From Pseudomonas sp. 14P_8.1_Bac3 (GTDB lineage: Bacteria; Pseudomonadota; Gammaproteobacteria; Pseudomonadales; Pseudomonadaceae), in the NCBI RefSeq assembly GCF_025466085.1, contig NZ_JANLOD010000072.1, positions 124,001-188,000 on the forward strand: a stretch of 64,000 nucleotides of DNA. The letters are read 5' to 3'. The position numbers and the translations under genes were made by a program. How positions within the stretch are numbered: the first letter of the stretch is position 1; each line of letters starts with the position of its first letter. The notes beneath the pieces were generated by a model that did not search any database, was not told where the DNA came from, and saw only the letters and a list, made by a program, of their open reading frames with translations. This document shows, piece after piece, positions 51,551 to 60,001 of this stretch.

Positions 51551-52402
51551 ATGAAAAACAACAAAACCGTATTCGCCGTCTATTCGTTGTTGATGTTGTG
51601 CTCGGCCGTCTCGCTGACGAGCCAGGCCAAGGACTGGAACAGTATCCTGATCGCCACGGAAGGGGTGTATGAACCGTGGAACCGGACGTTGCCCGACGGT
51701 AGCTTCGACGGCTTCGAACCGGAAATGGCCAAGGTGCTGTGCGAGCGCATGCAGGCCCGTTGCACCCTCGTTGCCCAGGATTGGGACGGACTGATTCCCG
51801 GCTTGCAGGCGGGCAAGTTCGATGTGGTGATGGACGCCCTGGCCATCAGTGACACCCGCAAGCAAGTCATCGACTTTTCCCGCCCCTATACCAAAGCGCC
51901 GGCCACGTTTATCGCGATGGACTCCAGCAAGATCGACATGCACCGCGGCACGTTGCGCCTCAGCGGCAACCCGCAGCAGGACGCCCCGGCGGTCGAAGAC
52001 CTGCGTGCCAAGCTGAAGGGCAAGGTGATCGGCATCGTGTCCGGCACGGTGTACACCAAGTTCATCCACGATCAGTTCGATGCCGTTGCCACCATCCGTG
52101 AATACAAGACGCCGCCGGAACCGCTCATGGATCTGAAGAGCGGGCGTGTGGACGTGGTGTTCGAGGACATGGGCTTTCTTGCCGGGGAAATGGCCCAGCC
52201 GTCCAGCAGCGGCGTGGTGCTGGTCGGCCCGGCGATCAATGGGCCTATCTGGGGTGAGGGCGAAGCTTTCGGGATCCGCAAGGGTGAACCGGAGCTCAAG
52301 GCTAAACTGGACAAAGCGGTCGCTTCGCTGATCGACGACGGGACGATCAACCGGTTGAGCCAGAAATGGTTCAAGCACGACTTCACACCGCCCAGCCACT
52401 GA
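51551..52402 (+). CDS. ABC transporter substrate-binding protein, histidine/octopine type
   Basis: A 283-residue family-3 solute-binding protein with a signal peptide (KTVFAVYSLLMLCSAVSLTSQA). The mature part starts WNSILIATEGVYEPWNRTLPDGSFDGFEPEM-like and continues with WDGLIPGLQAGKFDVVMDALAISDTRKQVIDFS, as in HisJ, ArgT, NocT and OccT. ATG 51551 has GGAG upstream; the earlier TTG at 51533 is less likely. These proteins bind cationic amino acids, histidine or opines. That choice matters because the same unit encodes a histidine-ammonia-lyase-fold enzyme. Confidence 0.92.
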   Translation: MKNNKTVFAVYSLLMLCSAVSLTSQAKDWNSILIATEGVYEPWNRTLPDGSFDGFEPEMAKVLCERMQARCTLVAQDWDGLIPGLQAGKFDVVMDALAISDTRKQVIDFSRPYTKAPATFIAMDSSKIDMHRGTLRLSGNPQQDAPAVEDLRAKLKGKVIGIVSGTVYTKFIHDQFDAVATIREYKTPPEPLMDLKSGRVDVVFEDMGFLAGEMAQPSSSGVVLVGPAINGPIWGEGEAFGIRKGEPELKAKLDKAVASLIDDGTINRLSQKWFKHDFTPPSH

Positions 52403-52525
52403 CCGACCCATCCATCGGCGCACGCCTTGATGCACGGCGTCGCGCCGATGGATCGATGCACGCACTTCGGCTGCGGCCGGGCTCTACGGCCGTCTTCCTG
52501 CCTCGGTTAATCAGTAGGTGTACAC

Positions 52526-53230
52526 GTGAGCAATTTAATTGGATTTAGCGCGTCTGGCTGGGGCGGGGTCATGCTGATGGCTGCCCTCATGACGCTGTTG
52601 GTGACACTCGCCGCGCTGCTGGTCGGTGCCGTACTCGGCACCCTGGTCGCGGCGGCGAAACTCCACGAAAGCCTGCTTCTGCGCCTGCTTGGCGATCTCT
52701 ATACCACCGTATTTCGCGGGGTGCCGGAGTTGCTGGTGATCTATTTGTTCTTCTACGGCGGCTCGGCGCTGGTAAGCGGGATCGGGAGGCTGTTCGGCGC
52801 GGAAGGGTTCATCAGCATCCCGGCCTTTCTCGTCGGTGCGCTGGCCCTCGGCGTGGTCTCGGGGGCCTACCAGGCCGAAGTCTATCGAGGGGCTTTCCTC
52901 GCGGTGTCGCGGGCCGAGCTGGAGGCCGCCAAGGCAATCGGGATGCCGACGCTCATGCGTTTGCGACGGGTCATCGTGCCGCAGGTGCTGCGTTATGCCC
53001 TGCCGGGACTCGGCGGTGTCTGGCAGATCAGCCTGAAGGATTCGGCGCTGATCTCCGTCACCGGGCTGGTCGAGCTGATGCGGGCCAGTCGAGTGGCGGC
53101 GGCTTCCACCAGCCAGTTCGTGCTGTTCTTTCTCACCGGGTGCGCGCTTTACCTGGTGCTGACCGGGGCGTCCGGCCTGGTTTTTTCCAGAGCCGAACGG
53201 TACGTCGGCAGAACCTTGCGCCGTAGCTGA
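52526..53230 (+). CDS. ABC transporter permease, HisQ/OccQ type
   Basis: A 234-residue polar amino acid permease from GTG 52526 with AGGTG upstream. It has five membrane segments and the coupling block ELEAAKAIGMPTLMRLRRVIVPQVLRYALPGLG. It pairs with the HisM-type permease encoded 29 bp downstream. The 123-bp gap before it shows no gene. Confidence 0.93.
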   Translation: MSNLIGFSASGWGGVMLMAALMTLLVTLAALLVGAVLGTLVAAAKLHESLLLRLLGDLYTTVFRGVPELLVIYLFFYGGSALVSGIGRLFGAEGFISIPAFLVGALALGVVSGAYQAEVYRGAFLAVSRAELEAAKAIGMPTLMRLRRVIVPQVLRYALPGLGGVWQISLKDSALISVTGLVELMRASRVAAASTSQFVLFFLTGCALYLVLTGASGLVFSRAERYVGRTLRRS

Positions 53231-53259
53231 CCGGCAGAAACGCTATCGAGGAGCCCATC

Positions 53260-53997
53260 ATGTTGATAGACACCGTTTTCTTATCCAGCACGCTGCTGCA
53301 ACTGTTGCAGGCGCTGCCCATGACGCTGGCGCTGTTCTCTGCTTCGGTCATCATCGGCACGCTCCTGGCCATGCTCGTGGTCTGGTTGCGCGTGTGTCAT
53401 GTCGCCGCGCTGCGGCATGTGGCACGCGGCTACGTTTTTCTGTTCCGCGGGTCGCCGCTGCTGATCCAGATGTTCCTGATGTACTACGGCCTCAGCCAAT
53501 TCCAGGCCGTGCGCCAGAGCCTGTTCTGGCCCGTATTGCGTGAGCCGGTGACCTGCGCAGTGATCGCGCTGGCCCTGTGCACGGCCGGCTACATGGCGGA
53601 GATTTTTCGTGGCGGCCTGCTGGCGGTGCCGCCGCAGCAGGTCGAGGCCGCCCGCGCGACAGGCATGTCCGGCTGGCTGCTGGCCCGGCGGATCATCATC
53701 CCTATCGCCTTGCGCAGTTGCCTGCCGGCTTACTCGACGGAAGTCATCCTGATGGTGAAAGCCACGTCGCTGGCGAGTCTGGTGACGGTTTACGAAGTCT
53801 CTGGCGTGGCGCAACGGATCATCTCGGAGACCTACCGGACGATGGAGGTGTTCCTGTGCGCCGCGCTGATCTACCTGCTGTTGAACTTCTTGATCGTCCG
53901 CACGCTGGCGTTGATTGAATGGCGGCTGTCTCCCCGGCCGCCTGCCGGTGGGCGCCCAACAATAAAAAAATACGCACTCGGTATGCGAAGAGGGTAA
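53260..53997 (+). CDS. ABC transporter permease, HisM/OccM type
   Basis: A 245-residue polar amino acid permease. Seen are FLFRGSPLLIQMFLMYYGL near residue 60 and the coupling block QVEAARATGMSGWLLARRIIIPIALRSCLPAYS near 125. ATG 53260 follows GAGGAGCCC. Forms the membrane part of the importer with the HisQ-type protein; the ATPase gene starts 4 bp after its stop. Confidence 0.93.
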   Translation: MLIDTVFLSSTLLQLLQALPMTLALFSASVIIGTLLAMLVVWLRVCHVAALRHVARGYVFLFRGSPLLIQMFLMYYGLSQFQAVRQSLFWPVLREPVTCAVIALALCTAGYMAEIFRGGLLAVPPQQVEAARATGMSGWLLARRIIIPIALRSCLPAYSTEVILMVKATSLASLVTVYEVSGVAQRIISETYRTMEVFLCAALIYLLLNFLIVRTLALIEWRLSPRPPAGGRPTIKKYALGMRRG

Positions 53998-54001
53998 GGG
54001 C

Positions 54002-54778
54002 ATGGCTACGGGAAATGAACCGGTTCTGCAGATCAGACATTTGCGCAAGTCGTTCGCCAATCTGGAGGTGTTGAAAGGCATCTCGCTGGATGCCTACGAA
54101 GGAGACGTGGTGTCGATCCTCGGTGCCAGCGGTTCGGGAAAGAGCACCTTCCTGCGCTGCATCAACTTGCTGGAAACCCCTGACGCCGGAGAGATCTGTG
54201 TCGCCGGGGAACCCGTGGCGTTCAAGCGTCGGCGTAATCAATTGCTGGTCCCGGCCGACCGGCGACAAATCGACCGCATCCGCTCTGAGCTGGGCATGGT
54301 GTTCCAGAGTTTCGGGCTGTGGTCGCACATGACCGTGCTGCAAAACGTCATCGAAGGTCCTGTGCATGTGCAGAAGCGGTCGCGGGCCGAGTGCATCGAC
54401 GAAGCCGAGCAACTGCTGGAAAAGGTCGGGATGATCGACAAGCGCGATCACTTTCCCGCGTTCCTGTCCGGGGGGCAGCAACAGCGGGTCGCCATTGCCC
54501 GGGCACTGGCCATGCGGCCAAAGGTCATCCTGTTCGATGAGCCTACGTCGGCGCTCGACCCGGAGCTTGTCGGCGAAGTGCTGAAAGTGATGCGTGCGCT
54601 GGCTGAGGAAGGCCGGACCATGCTGGTCGTGACCCATGAAATGGGCTTCGCGCGCAACGTTTCCAATCGCGTGGTGTTCATGAATCAGGGGCTGATCGAG
54701 GCCCAGGGCACACCCGATGAGATGTTCCGGGAACAGAGCTCGGAACGCTTCAGGAAGTTCATCCTGAGCCAGGCCTGA
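54002..54778 (+). CDS. ABC transporter ATP-binding protein, HisP/OccP type
   Basis: A 258-residue ATPase with Walker A GASGSGKSTF, the insertion FKRRRNQLLVPADRRQIDRI typical of HisP-type proteins, signature LSGGQQQRVAIARALAM and Walker B VILFDEPTSALDPELVGEV. It energises the importer encoded just before. A terminator-like hairpin follows it, ahead of the lyase gene. Confidence 0.94.
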   Translation: MATGNEPVLQIRHLRKSFANLEVLKGISLDAYEGDVVSILGASGSGKSTFLRCINLLETPDAGEICVAGEPVAFKRRRNQLLVPADRRQIDRIRSELGMVFQSFGLWSHMTVLQNVIEGPVHVQKRSRAECIDEAEQLLEKVGMIDKRDHFPAFLSGGQQQRVAIARALAMRPKVILFDEPTSALDPELVGEVLKVMRALAEEGRTMLVVTHEMGFARNVSNRVVFMNQGLIEAQGTPDEMFREQSSERFRKFILSQA

Positions 54779-54816
54779 AGCACCCGATAACTGTTTGATT
54801 TTTTAACTTTTTTTTC

Positions 54817-54843
54817 GCCTGTTCAATGACGGGACAGGCTTTC
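54817..54843. terminator. Hairpin between the ABC ATPase and the lyase gene
   Basis: GCCTGT (54817-54822) pairs with ACAGGC (54834-54839), followed by TTT and preceded by a run of T, so it may act in either direction. A modest stem; it may reduce rather than stop transcription into the lyase gene. Confidence 0.55.
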
Positions 54844-54883
54844 TACGCCCTGAAAAAGGCTATCGAGCAGAGGAAGTAATGCA

Positions 54884-56431
54884 ATGCGTGTCCACCCTGA
54901 AGTGATTTCCAATGTGGTGTTGGGCGATGTCGAGCCCTCCATCGATGAGTTCGTGGCCATCGCCCGTTACTCGGCGAAGGTGTCCTTTTCGCCCACCTAC
55001 CGCGCCCGGGTTTCGCGGTCGCGAAAGCTCATCGAGCGATTTCTCGGCGAGAACCGCTTGGTCTATGGCGTGACCACAGGCTTCGGCGACAACGTTCGTC
55101 ACGTGATTTCCCCCGAGGACGCGCAGACATTGCAGGTCAATATCGTGCGCTCACACGCCGTCTCCATCGGCGAACCGCTGAACCGCGAGCAAGTCCGGGC
55201 CATTCAATTGATGATCCTGATCAGTCTGGGCAAGGGTTACTCCGGCGTTCGCATGGAACTGCTGGAGCTTATCGCCAGCCTGCTCAACAACGATGTGGTG
55301 CCTTTCGCGCCCGGCGAGGGGTCGGTGGGCTACCTCGGGCCGGAAGGGCATCTGGCGCTGGTGCTGATCGGCGAGGGCAAGGCCAGCGTCGCGGGCGGCG
55401 AGTGGGTGGATGGCAGCACTGCGTTGCGCCAGGTGGGGCTGCAACCCATCGCGCTGCAATGCAAGGAGGGCCTGGCCATGCTCAATGGCACCACCTCGGT
55501 CACGGCGATTGCGACCCTGGCGTTGTACAACGCGGTGCAGGCGTCGACTGTGGCCGACATTGCCTCCGCACTGTCGCTGGAAGCCTTGAAGGGCACCATT
55601 CGCGCGTTCGATGAGCGTTATCACTCGGTCAAGGCCCACGCCGAGCAGGCGCAAACGGCGCGGTTCATCAAGCGTCTGCTCAGCGATAGCCAACTGATCA
55701 AAGAGAACATCGATTATCGCCTGCAGGATGTCTACAGCTTGCGCGCGATCCCTCAAGTGCACGGCGCCTCGAAGAAGTTCGTGGCTTTTGCGCAATCCTG
55801 CATCGAGAACGAAATCGGCTCGTCCGGTGATAACCCGGTGATCTTCCCGACCAGCGAGGACGACGGCGTCGCCATTTCCGGAGCGAACTTCGACGGCTCT
55901 TACATCGGCATCGCGGCTGACACACTGTGCAATGCCCTGACCAACCTGGCGAAGATCTCCGAGCGGCGCACCGACCGCATGGTCAACTCGCACTTCAGTG
56001 AGATGCCGGCATTCCTGGTGCGCAATCCGGGGCTGAACAACGGCTACATGATCGTCCAGTACACGGCGGCCGGGCTGCTTGGCGAAATGAAGGTGCTGTC
56101 CCATCCGTCCACGGTGGACAGCGTTTCCACCTGTGGCAACCAAGAAGACCCGGTCAGCTTTGCGTTCAACGCCGCGATCAAGGCTTACCAGGTTTCGCGC
56201 AAGCTGGAGTCAGTGCTGGCCATCGAAATCATGGTCGGTTGCCAGGCCCTGGACTTCCATGATGTGGCCAAAGCCTCCAGTGCGACCCGTGCACTTTACG
56301 ACCTGGTGCGCAGCCGCGTGCCAACGGTCGAGCACGATCGCGCCTTCTACCCGGACATTGTCGCGGTGACCGAGCAACTGCGCTCCGGCGAAATACTCGC
56401 CACGGTCAACCGGGTGATCGACGTCCACTGA
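54884..56431 (+). CDS. Histidine ammonia-lyase-fold enzyme lacking the MIO triad
   Basis: A 515-residue member of the aromatic amino acid ammonia-lyase superfamily. Conserved blocks include VYGVTTGFGDN (catalytic Tyr61), SHAVSIGE (His91), EGLAMLNGTTSVTA, SLRAIPQVHGA, FLVRNPGLNNGYMIVQYTAA and GNQEDPVS. In true HAL the GSVGASGDLAPL block forms the MIO cofactor from Ala-Ser-Gly; here it reads GSVGYLGPEGHL, so residues 150-152 are Tyr-Leu-Gly and MIO cannot form. MIO-less homologues include ergothionase, which releases trimethylamine from ergothioneine. A lyase for a related betaine or amino acid is therefore likelier than a histidine ammonia-lyase. It follows a histidine/octopine-type importer; the GAGGAAG site gives start 54884. 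Confidence 0.9.
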   Translation: MRVHPEVISNVVLGDVEPSIDEFVAIARYSAKVSFSPTYRARVSRSRKLIERFLGENRLVYGVTTGFGDNVRHVISPEDAQTLQVNIVRSHAVSIGEPLNREQVRAIQLMILISLGKGYSGVRMELLELIASLLNNDVVPFAPGEGSVGYLGPEGHLALVLIGEGKASVAGGEWVDGSTALRQVGLQPIALQCKEGLAMLNGTTSVTAIATLALYNAVQASTVADIASALSLEALKGTIRAFDERYHSVKAHAEQAQTARFIKRLLSDSQLIKENIDYRLQDVYSLRAIPQVHGASKKFVAFAQSCIENEIGSSGDNPVIFPTSEDDGVAISGANFDGSYIGIAADTLCNALTNLAKISERRTDRMVNSHFSEMPAFLVRNPGLNNGYMIVQYTAAGLLGEMKVLSHPSTVDSVSTCGNQEDPVSFAFNAAIKAYQVSRKLESVLAIEIMVGCQALDFHDVAKASSATRALYDLVRSRVPTVEHDRAFYPDIVAVTEQLRSGEILATVNRVIDVH

Positions 56432-56484
56432 TTCAACATTGCGCACCTCGCGCATTCATCGTTGTTAAACAAGGGGAAATCTGA

Positions 56485-56868
56485 ATGGCTGTCTACACAC
56501 ACGTCACCGTCGGCACCAACGACTTGAACGCCGCCCGTGAATTCTATGATGCCGTGCTTGGAACGCTCGGCCTGAAACGCCTTGCCGACCTTGGTGAATA
56601 TGGCTCGATCTGGGGCGACAGTGCCCCCTCGTTCTTCGTGCTGAAACCGGTCAATGGCCAATCCGCAACCGTTGGCAACGGCATTACCGTCAGCTTTGCA
56701 GCCCCCGATCGTTCAGCCGTCGATGCCAGTCACCGCACGGCACTGGCCGCCGGAGCAAAAGACGAAGGTGCACCGGGACCACGGAATTGGGCGGACAACG
56801 CCTACGCCGCCTACTTCCGTGACCTTGATGGCAACAAGATTGCGGCGTATTGCTTCAAACCTGTCTGA
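56485..56868 (+). CDS. VOC (glyoxalase/bleomycin resistance-like) family protein
   Basis: A 127-residue single-module VOC protein. It begins VYTHVTVGTNDLNAAREFYD with a metal-ligand His, and ends YFRDLDGNKIAAYCFKP, the usual end of the fold; a Glu ligand position is not evident. Families with this fold include glyoxalases, dioxygenases and resistance proteins. It lies 53 bp after the MIO-less lyase with an AAGGGGAAA site, so it is probably the last gene of that operon. Its role is unknown. Confidence 0.9.
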   Translation: MAVYTHVTVGTNDLNAAREFYDAVLGTLGLKRLADLGEYGSIWGDSAPSFFVLKPVNGQSATVGNGITVSFAAPDRSAVDASHRTALAAGAKDEGAPGPRNWADNAYAAYFRDLDGNKIAAYCFKPV

Positions 56869-56874
56869 AACGGG

Positions 56875-56901
56875 GCGAGCCCAGGGAATGGGCTTGCTTT
56901 G
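56875..56901. terminator. Terminator after the VOC gene
   Basis: Stem GCGAGCCCA / TGGGCTTGC (56875-56883 with 56889-56897; one G-T pair) with a GGGAA loop and then TTTG. It lies 6 bp after the VOC stop, between it and the convergent lipoprotein gene. Confidence 0.68.
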
Positions 56902-56995
56902 CTTGATCTTCCGATCAGTGGTGATGCGCAGGCGCAATTTGATTTACCGGAATGCTTGATCGCTACAAACCGGCGGCGGGTCGAAAGGGCCATGG

Positions 56996-57448
56996 CTATT
57001 TCAGCGTGCTCGCTTGCCGGATCTCTCCACAAAAAATATCCACGCTGCCACTGTCCGGAGCCGTTCGCACGACGATGGAGTACCCACCGGCAAGCAGCTC
57101 TGACAGCTCGACAGGTGCGTATCTTGAAAAAGTCCAGCCGCGTACCGCCTGGCGCTCGGTGTTTACCTGATCATTCATTGCGTAGGCGACCGGCCCGGGT
57201 TGCTGGCAGCTGCCTTTGTTGATGAACGTATAGAGGCGCAGTGGCAGGACGGTTCCGCTGGGGGCGCCACTGATGAAAAAGCTGAGGCCGGTGCTTTTCC
57301 CCTCGCTTGTCAGCGTTACAGTGCCGATCTGGCCGGTGTTCGGTCGGGTGGCCACCAGGGGAACGGACGCTCCATGGCCTGATGAGGTGGCACAGCCAAC
57401 GATGTTGGCGGTGATCATCAGGGCGGCAAGTGAATGGATGAGCTTCAT
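56996..57448 (-). CDS. Predicted lipoprotein of unknown function
   Basis: A 150-residue protein from ATG 57448 with AGGAGG 7 bp upstream. Residues 1-20 are a lipoprotein signal (MKLIHSLAALMITANIVGC), with the lipobox Cys at about 19. The mature part is Gly/Ser/Thr-rich with TGQIGTVTLTSEGKSTGLSF and LRLYTFINKGSCQ segments, beta-rich in appearance. I recognise no family. It lies alone on the minus strand, convergent with the VOC gene. Confidence 0.8.
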   Translation of the reverse strand: MKLIHSLAALMITANIVGCATSSGHGASVPLVATRPNTGQIGTVTLTSEGKSTGLSFFISGAPSGTVLPLRLYTFINKGSCQQPGPVAYAMNDQVNTERQAVRGWTFSRYAPVELSELLAGGYSIVVRTAPDSGSVDIFCGEIRQASTLK

Positions 57449-57606
57449 GGCGAACCTCCTGTGCTGAAAAACTGCAAGGCGAGAGTATTGGGTATAGGCC
57501 ATCAATCGCTTCTTGGCATCAGCCCGCGCGATGTTAGCCAACCCCTCCACCCAAAGATCCCGCAACAGACAAGAGGGTGTGCGCAGCAGAACCAGATCAC
57601 CCAACC

Positions 57607-57697
57607 CCCCTGTAGGAGCCAGCCTGCTGGCGATGGACTCAAGCCCGCCGCGTATAACCAGACCGCCCGCATCATCGCCAACGACCATCGCCAGCAA
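57607..57697. repeat. REPIN-type repeat, copy 2
   Basis: Second copy of the ~91-bp element (see 47521-47612): the same CCCCTGTAGGAGCCAGCCTG start and GCCAGC-CT-GCTGGC hairpin, and a CCATCGCCAGCA end that pairs better with the start than in copy 1. It sits between the lipoprotein gene and the exported hydrolase gene. Confidence 0.82.
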
Positions 57698-57720
57698 CCC
57701 AGCGCCTGCAAAGGTGTACC

Positions 57721-58776
57721 TCAAAGCTTGTCCGCATCAATTACCGCCTTGGCAAACGCCTGCGGATCTTCCTGCGGCAAGTTGTGGCCGATGCCGCCGC
57801 TGATCAGCCGGAACTCGTATTTGCCGGTGAAGCGTTTGGCGTAATCCTCGGGGGCGGGGTGTGGGGCGCCGTTGGCGTCGCCTTCGAGGGTGATGGTCGG
57901 CACGCTGATCGACGGCGCGGTGGCCAGTTTTTGCTCCAGTGCTTCGTACTGGCTCTCGCCCTGGACCAGGCCCAGGCGCCAGCGGTAGTTGAAGACGGTG
58001 ATCTCGACGTGGTCAGGGTTCTGCAACGCCTTGGCGCTGCGGTCGAAGGTGGCATCGTCAAACGCCCATTTCGGCGAGGCGAGTTGCCAGATCAACTTGG
58101 CGAAGTCGTGGGTGTTTTTCTCGTACCCGGCACGACCGCGCTCGGTGGCGAAGTAGAACTGATACCACCACTGCAATTCCGCCTTGGGTGGCAGCGGGTT
58201 CTGGCCAGCTGCCTGGTTACCGATCAGGTAGCCGCTGACCGAGACCAACGCCTTGACCCGTTCCGGCCATAACGCCGAGACAATGTCGGCCGACCGTGCG
58301 CCCCAGTCATAACCGCCGAGCACCGCTTGCTTGATCTTCAGCGCGTCCATGAAATCGATGACGTCACTGGCCAGTGCAGCCGGTTGGCCGTTGCGCACGG
58401 TTTTCCCGGAGAGGAAGTGCGTGTCGCCATAACCCCGCGCATACGGCATCAGTACCCGATAGCCCTTAGCGGCCAACAGCGGTGCGACGTCGTCGTAGCT
58501 GTGAATGTCGTACGGCCAGCCGTGCAGCAGAATCACCACCGGGCCATTGGTCGGGCCCGTTTCGGCGTACGCGACGTCCAGGAGGCCGGCGTTGATATGC
58601 TTCAGCGGGCCAAACGGGGAGGGCGCATAGGTGGCCTCAGCCTTCACCGCGTCAGGCGTGGCGGCGGTCTGCGCATGGGCGCTACCGAGGGCGCCGAACA
58701 GGGCGAACGCAAGAATTGACGAGCCGACCAGACGGCGACGGGATGTGCCGTTTTTGTTGTGCAGTGCCATCTTCAT
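57721..58776 (-). CDS. Exported alpha/beta hydrolase, epoxide hydrolase/haloalkane dehalogenase type
   Basis: A 351-residue hydrolase from ATG 58776 (GGAGA 8 bp upstream). The N-terminus has a twin-arginine-like signal, SRRRLVGSSILAFALFGALG with an AHA-Q cut site, so it is likely exported. The catalytic domain has HGWPYDIHSYDDV (oxyanion), GGYDWGARSAD with an Asp nucleophile instead of Ser, and His in GGIGHNLPQEDP. An Asp nucleophile is typical of epoxide hydrolases, dehalogenases and related enzymes. The longer frame to 58893 lacks a start site. It is transcribed away from the LysR genes and is not obviously linked to the pathways around it. Confidence 0.9.
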   Translation of the reverse strand: MKMALHNKNGTSRRRLVGSSILAFALFGALGSAHAQTAATPDAVKAEATYAPSPFGPLKHINAGLLDVAYAETGPTNGPVVILLHGWPYDIHSYDDVAPLLAAKGYRVLMPYARGYGDTHFLSGKTVRNGQPAALASDVIDFMDALKIKQAVLGGYDWGARSADIVSALWPERVKALVSVSGYLIGNQAAGQNPLPPKAELQWWYQFYFATERGRAGYEKNTHDFAKLIWQLASPKWAFDDATFDRSAKALQNPDHVEITVFNYRWRLGLVQGESQYEALEQKLATAPSISVPTITLEGDANGAPHPAPEDYAKRFTGKYEFRLISGGIGHNLPQEDPQAFAKAVIDADKL

Positions 58777-58963
58777 GGTGATGTCTCCGTTGCAAGCCGT
58801 TGGCCAGGGGGGGATCCCCTCGAAACCTTGGGTGCATTTGAACGCGGTGACGTATCTGGCCTGTGTCGAATCGGCGGCCGGGTGAAAATTCATGTATCCC
58901 GAGGCTAGCCGTACACACAGAGATACAAAGCGCTGCGCTCAACCTTCACAAGGTTTCAGATTG

Positions 58964-59884
58964 TCAGCGACCCGCCTCCGCAGCCGCTTGCAACCACTCC
59001 CGCAGTGCACGGATCTTCGGCAGCTGCGCCCGCTGCGACGGATAAATCAGGAAGTAGGAAACGCCCTGATTGAGTTCGACATCGAACGGCGCAACCAGCA
59101 CCCCGTCGTTCAGGCTTTCGCGCACCAGATTCAGGTCGCCCAATGCGACGCCGTGCCCGCGCGTCGCCGCCGACAGCGCCAGGTCCAGGGTGTCGAAGGA
59201 CTGGCCGCGATGCGCCGCAACGCCCTCAATGCCTGCCGCTTCGAGCCAACGACTCCAGCCCTGGACCGGAAAGCAATGCAACAGCGGCAAATGCTTCAAG
59301 TCGGCCGGATCGGTCAGCTGTTTTGCCAGCTCCGGCGAACAGACCGGTGTCAGACGTTCCGGCATCAGGGGGATGGCCTCGACATCCTTCCAGTCCCCTC
59401 GACCCTGAATGATCGCGGCGTCCACGTCGCTGTCTTCAAAGCGCGGCTCCCACGCGTCGTAGGTGGTCACCCGCACGTCCATGTCCGGCATGACCGTGCG
59501 CAGCCCCGGCAACAGCGGCAGGAACCAGCGCGTCGCGAGCGTGGGCGGCATTCGCAGGGTCAGCACCTGGCCGGCGTTACGCAGGCTGTTGCACAGGGTG
59601 GTCAGGCGCGCAAACGCGTCGTCGACCACGGGGAGCAGTGCTTGCGCTTCCGGGGTCAGGCGCAACCCGGTTTTATGGCGGATGAACAGCAGGACACCCA
59701 AGTGTTCCTCAAGCTGCTGCACCTGACGGCTGACGGCGCTCTGGGTGACGAACAGTTCCTTGGCGGCGCGACTGAAGGTGCCGCATCGCGCCGCCGCGGC
59801 AAACACTTCCAACGCATGCAGCGGTGGCAAACGACGGTGAAAGGCAGGGCTGTTTAATGCATGATCTGGAAGCATGGATTGCAT
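58964..59884 (-). CDS. LysR-family transcriptional regulator (GcvA-like)
   Basis: A 306-residue LysR protein of the GcvA type (LPPLHALEVFAAAARCGTFSRAAKELFVTQSAVSRQVQQLEE; effector domain LRMPPTLATRWFLPLLPGLR). ATG 59884 is given; ATG 59875 is an alternative. It is divergent from the enolase-superfamily gene at 60002 (117 bp between starts) and most likely controls the MR/Rieske/Ldh2/lyase operon. No clear inverted repeat was found in the gap by eye. Confidence 0.93.
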   Translation of the reverse strand: MQSMLPDHALNSPAFHRRLPPLHALEVFAAAARCGTFSRAAKELFVTQSAVSRQVQQLEEHLGVLLFIRHKTGLRLTPEAQALLPVVDDAFARLTTLCNSLRNAGQVLTLRMPPTLATRWFLPLLPGLRTVMPDMDVRVTTYDAWEPRFEDSDVDAAIIQGRGDWKDVEAIPLMPERLTPVCSPELAKQLTDPADLKHLPLLHCFPVQGWSRWLEAAGIEGVAAHRGQSFDTLDLALSAATRGHGVALGDLNLVRESLNDGVLVAPFDVELNQGVSYFLIYPSQRAQLPKIRALREWLQAAAEAGR

Positions 59885-60001
59885 GAGAATTTACCGCGTT
59901 TACTCCAATGTCCGTAGAGCTTAGCTTAGTCGTGTCGGCTCACATAACGTTCTTTTGCGCATGGATTCGGCACCTATCGTCCCTACCGGAGCCGCCACGC
60001 G

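Noticed and set aside
50699..52465. A 588-codon minus-strand frame opposite the reductase and binding-protein genes
   Set aside because: It is a GC-rich antisense shadow with no domain content, whereas both plus-strand genes show clear family motifs and ribosome-binding sites.
54884..56431. Calling this gene hutH (histidine ammonia-lyase)
   Set aside because: The overall match is good, but the MIO-forming Ala-Ser-Gly is absent and no urocanase or other hut genes adjoin it.
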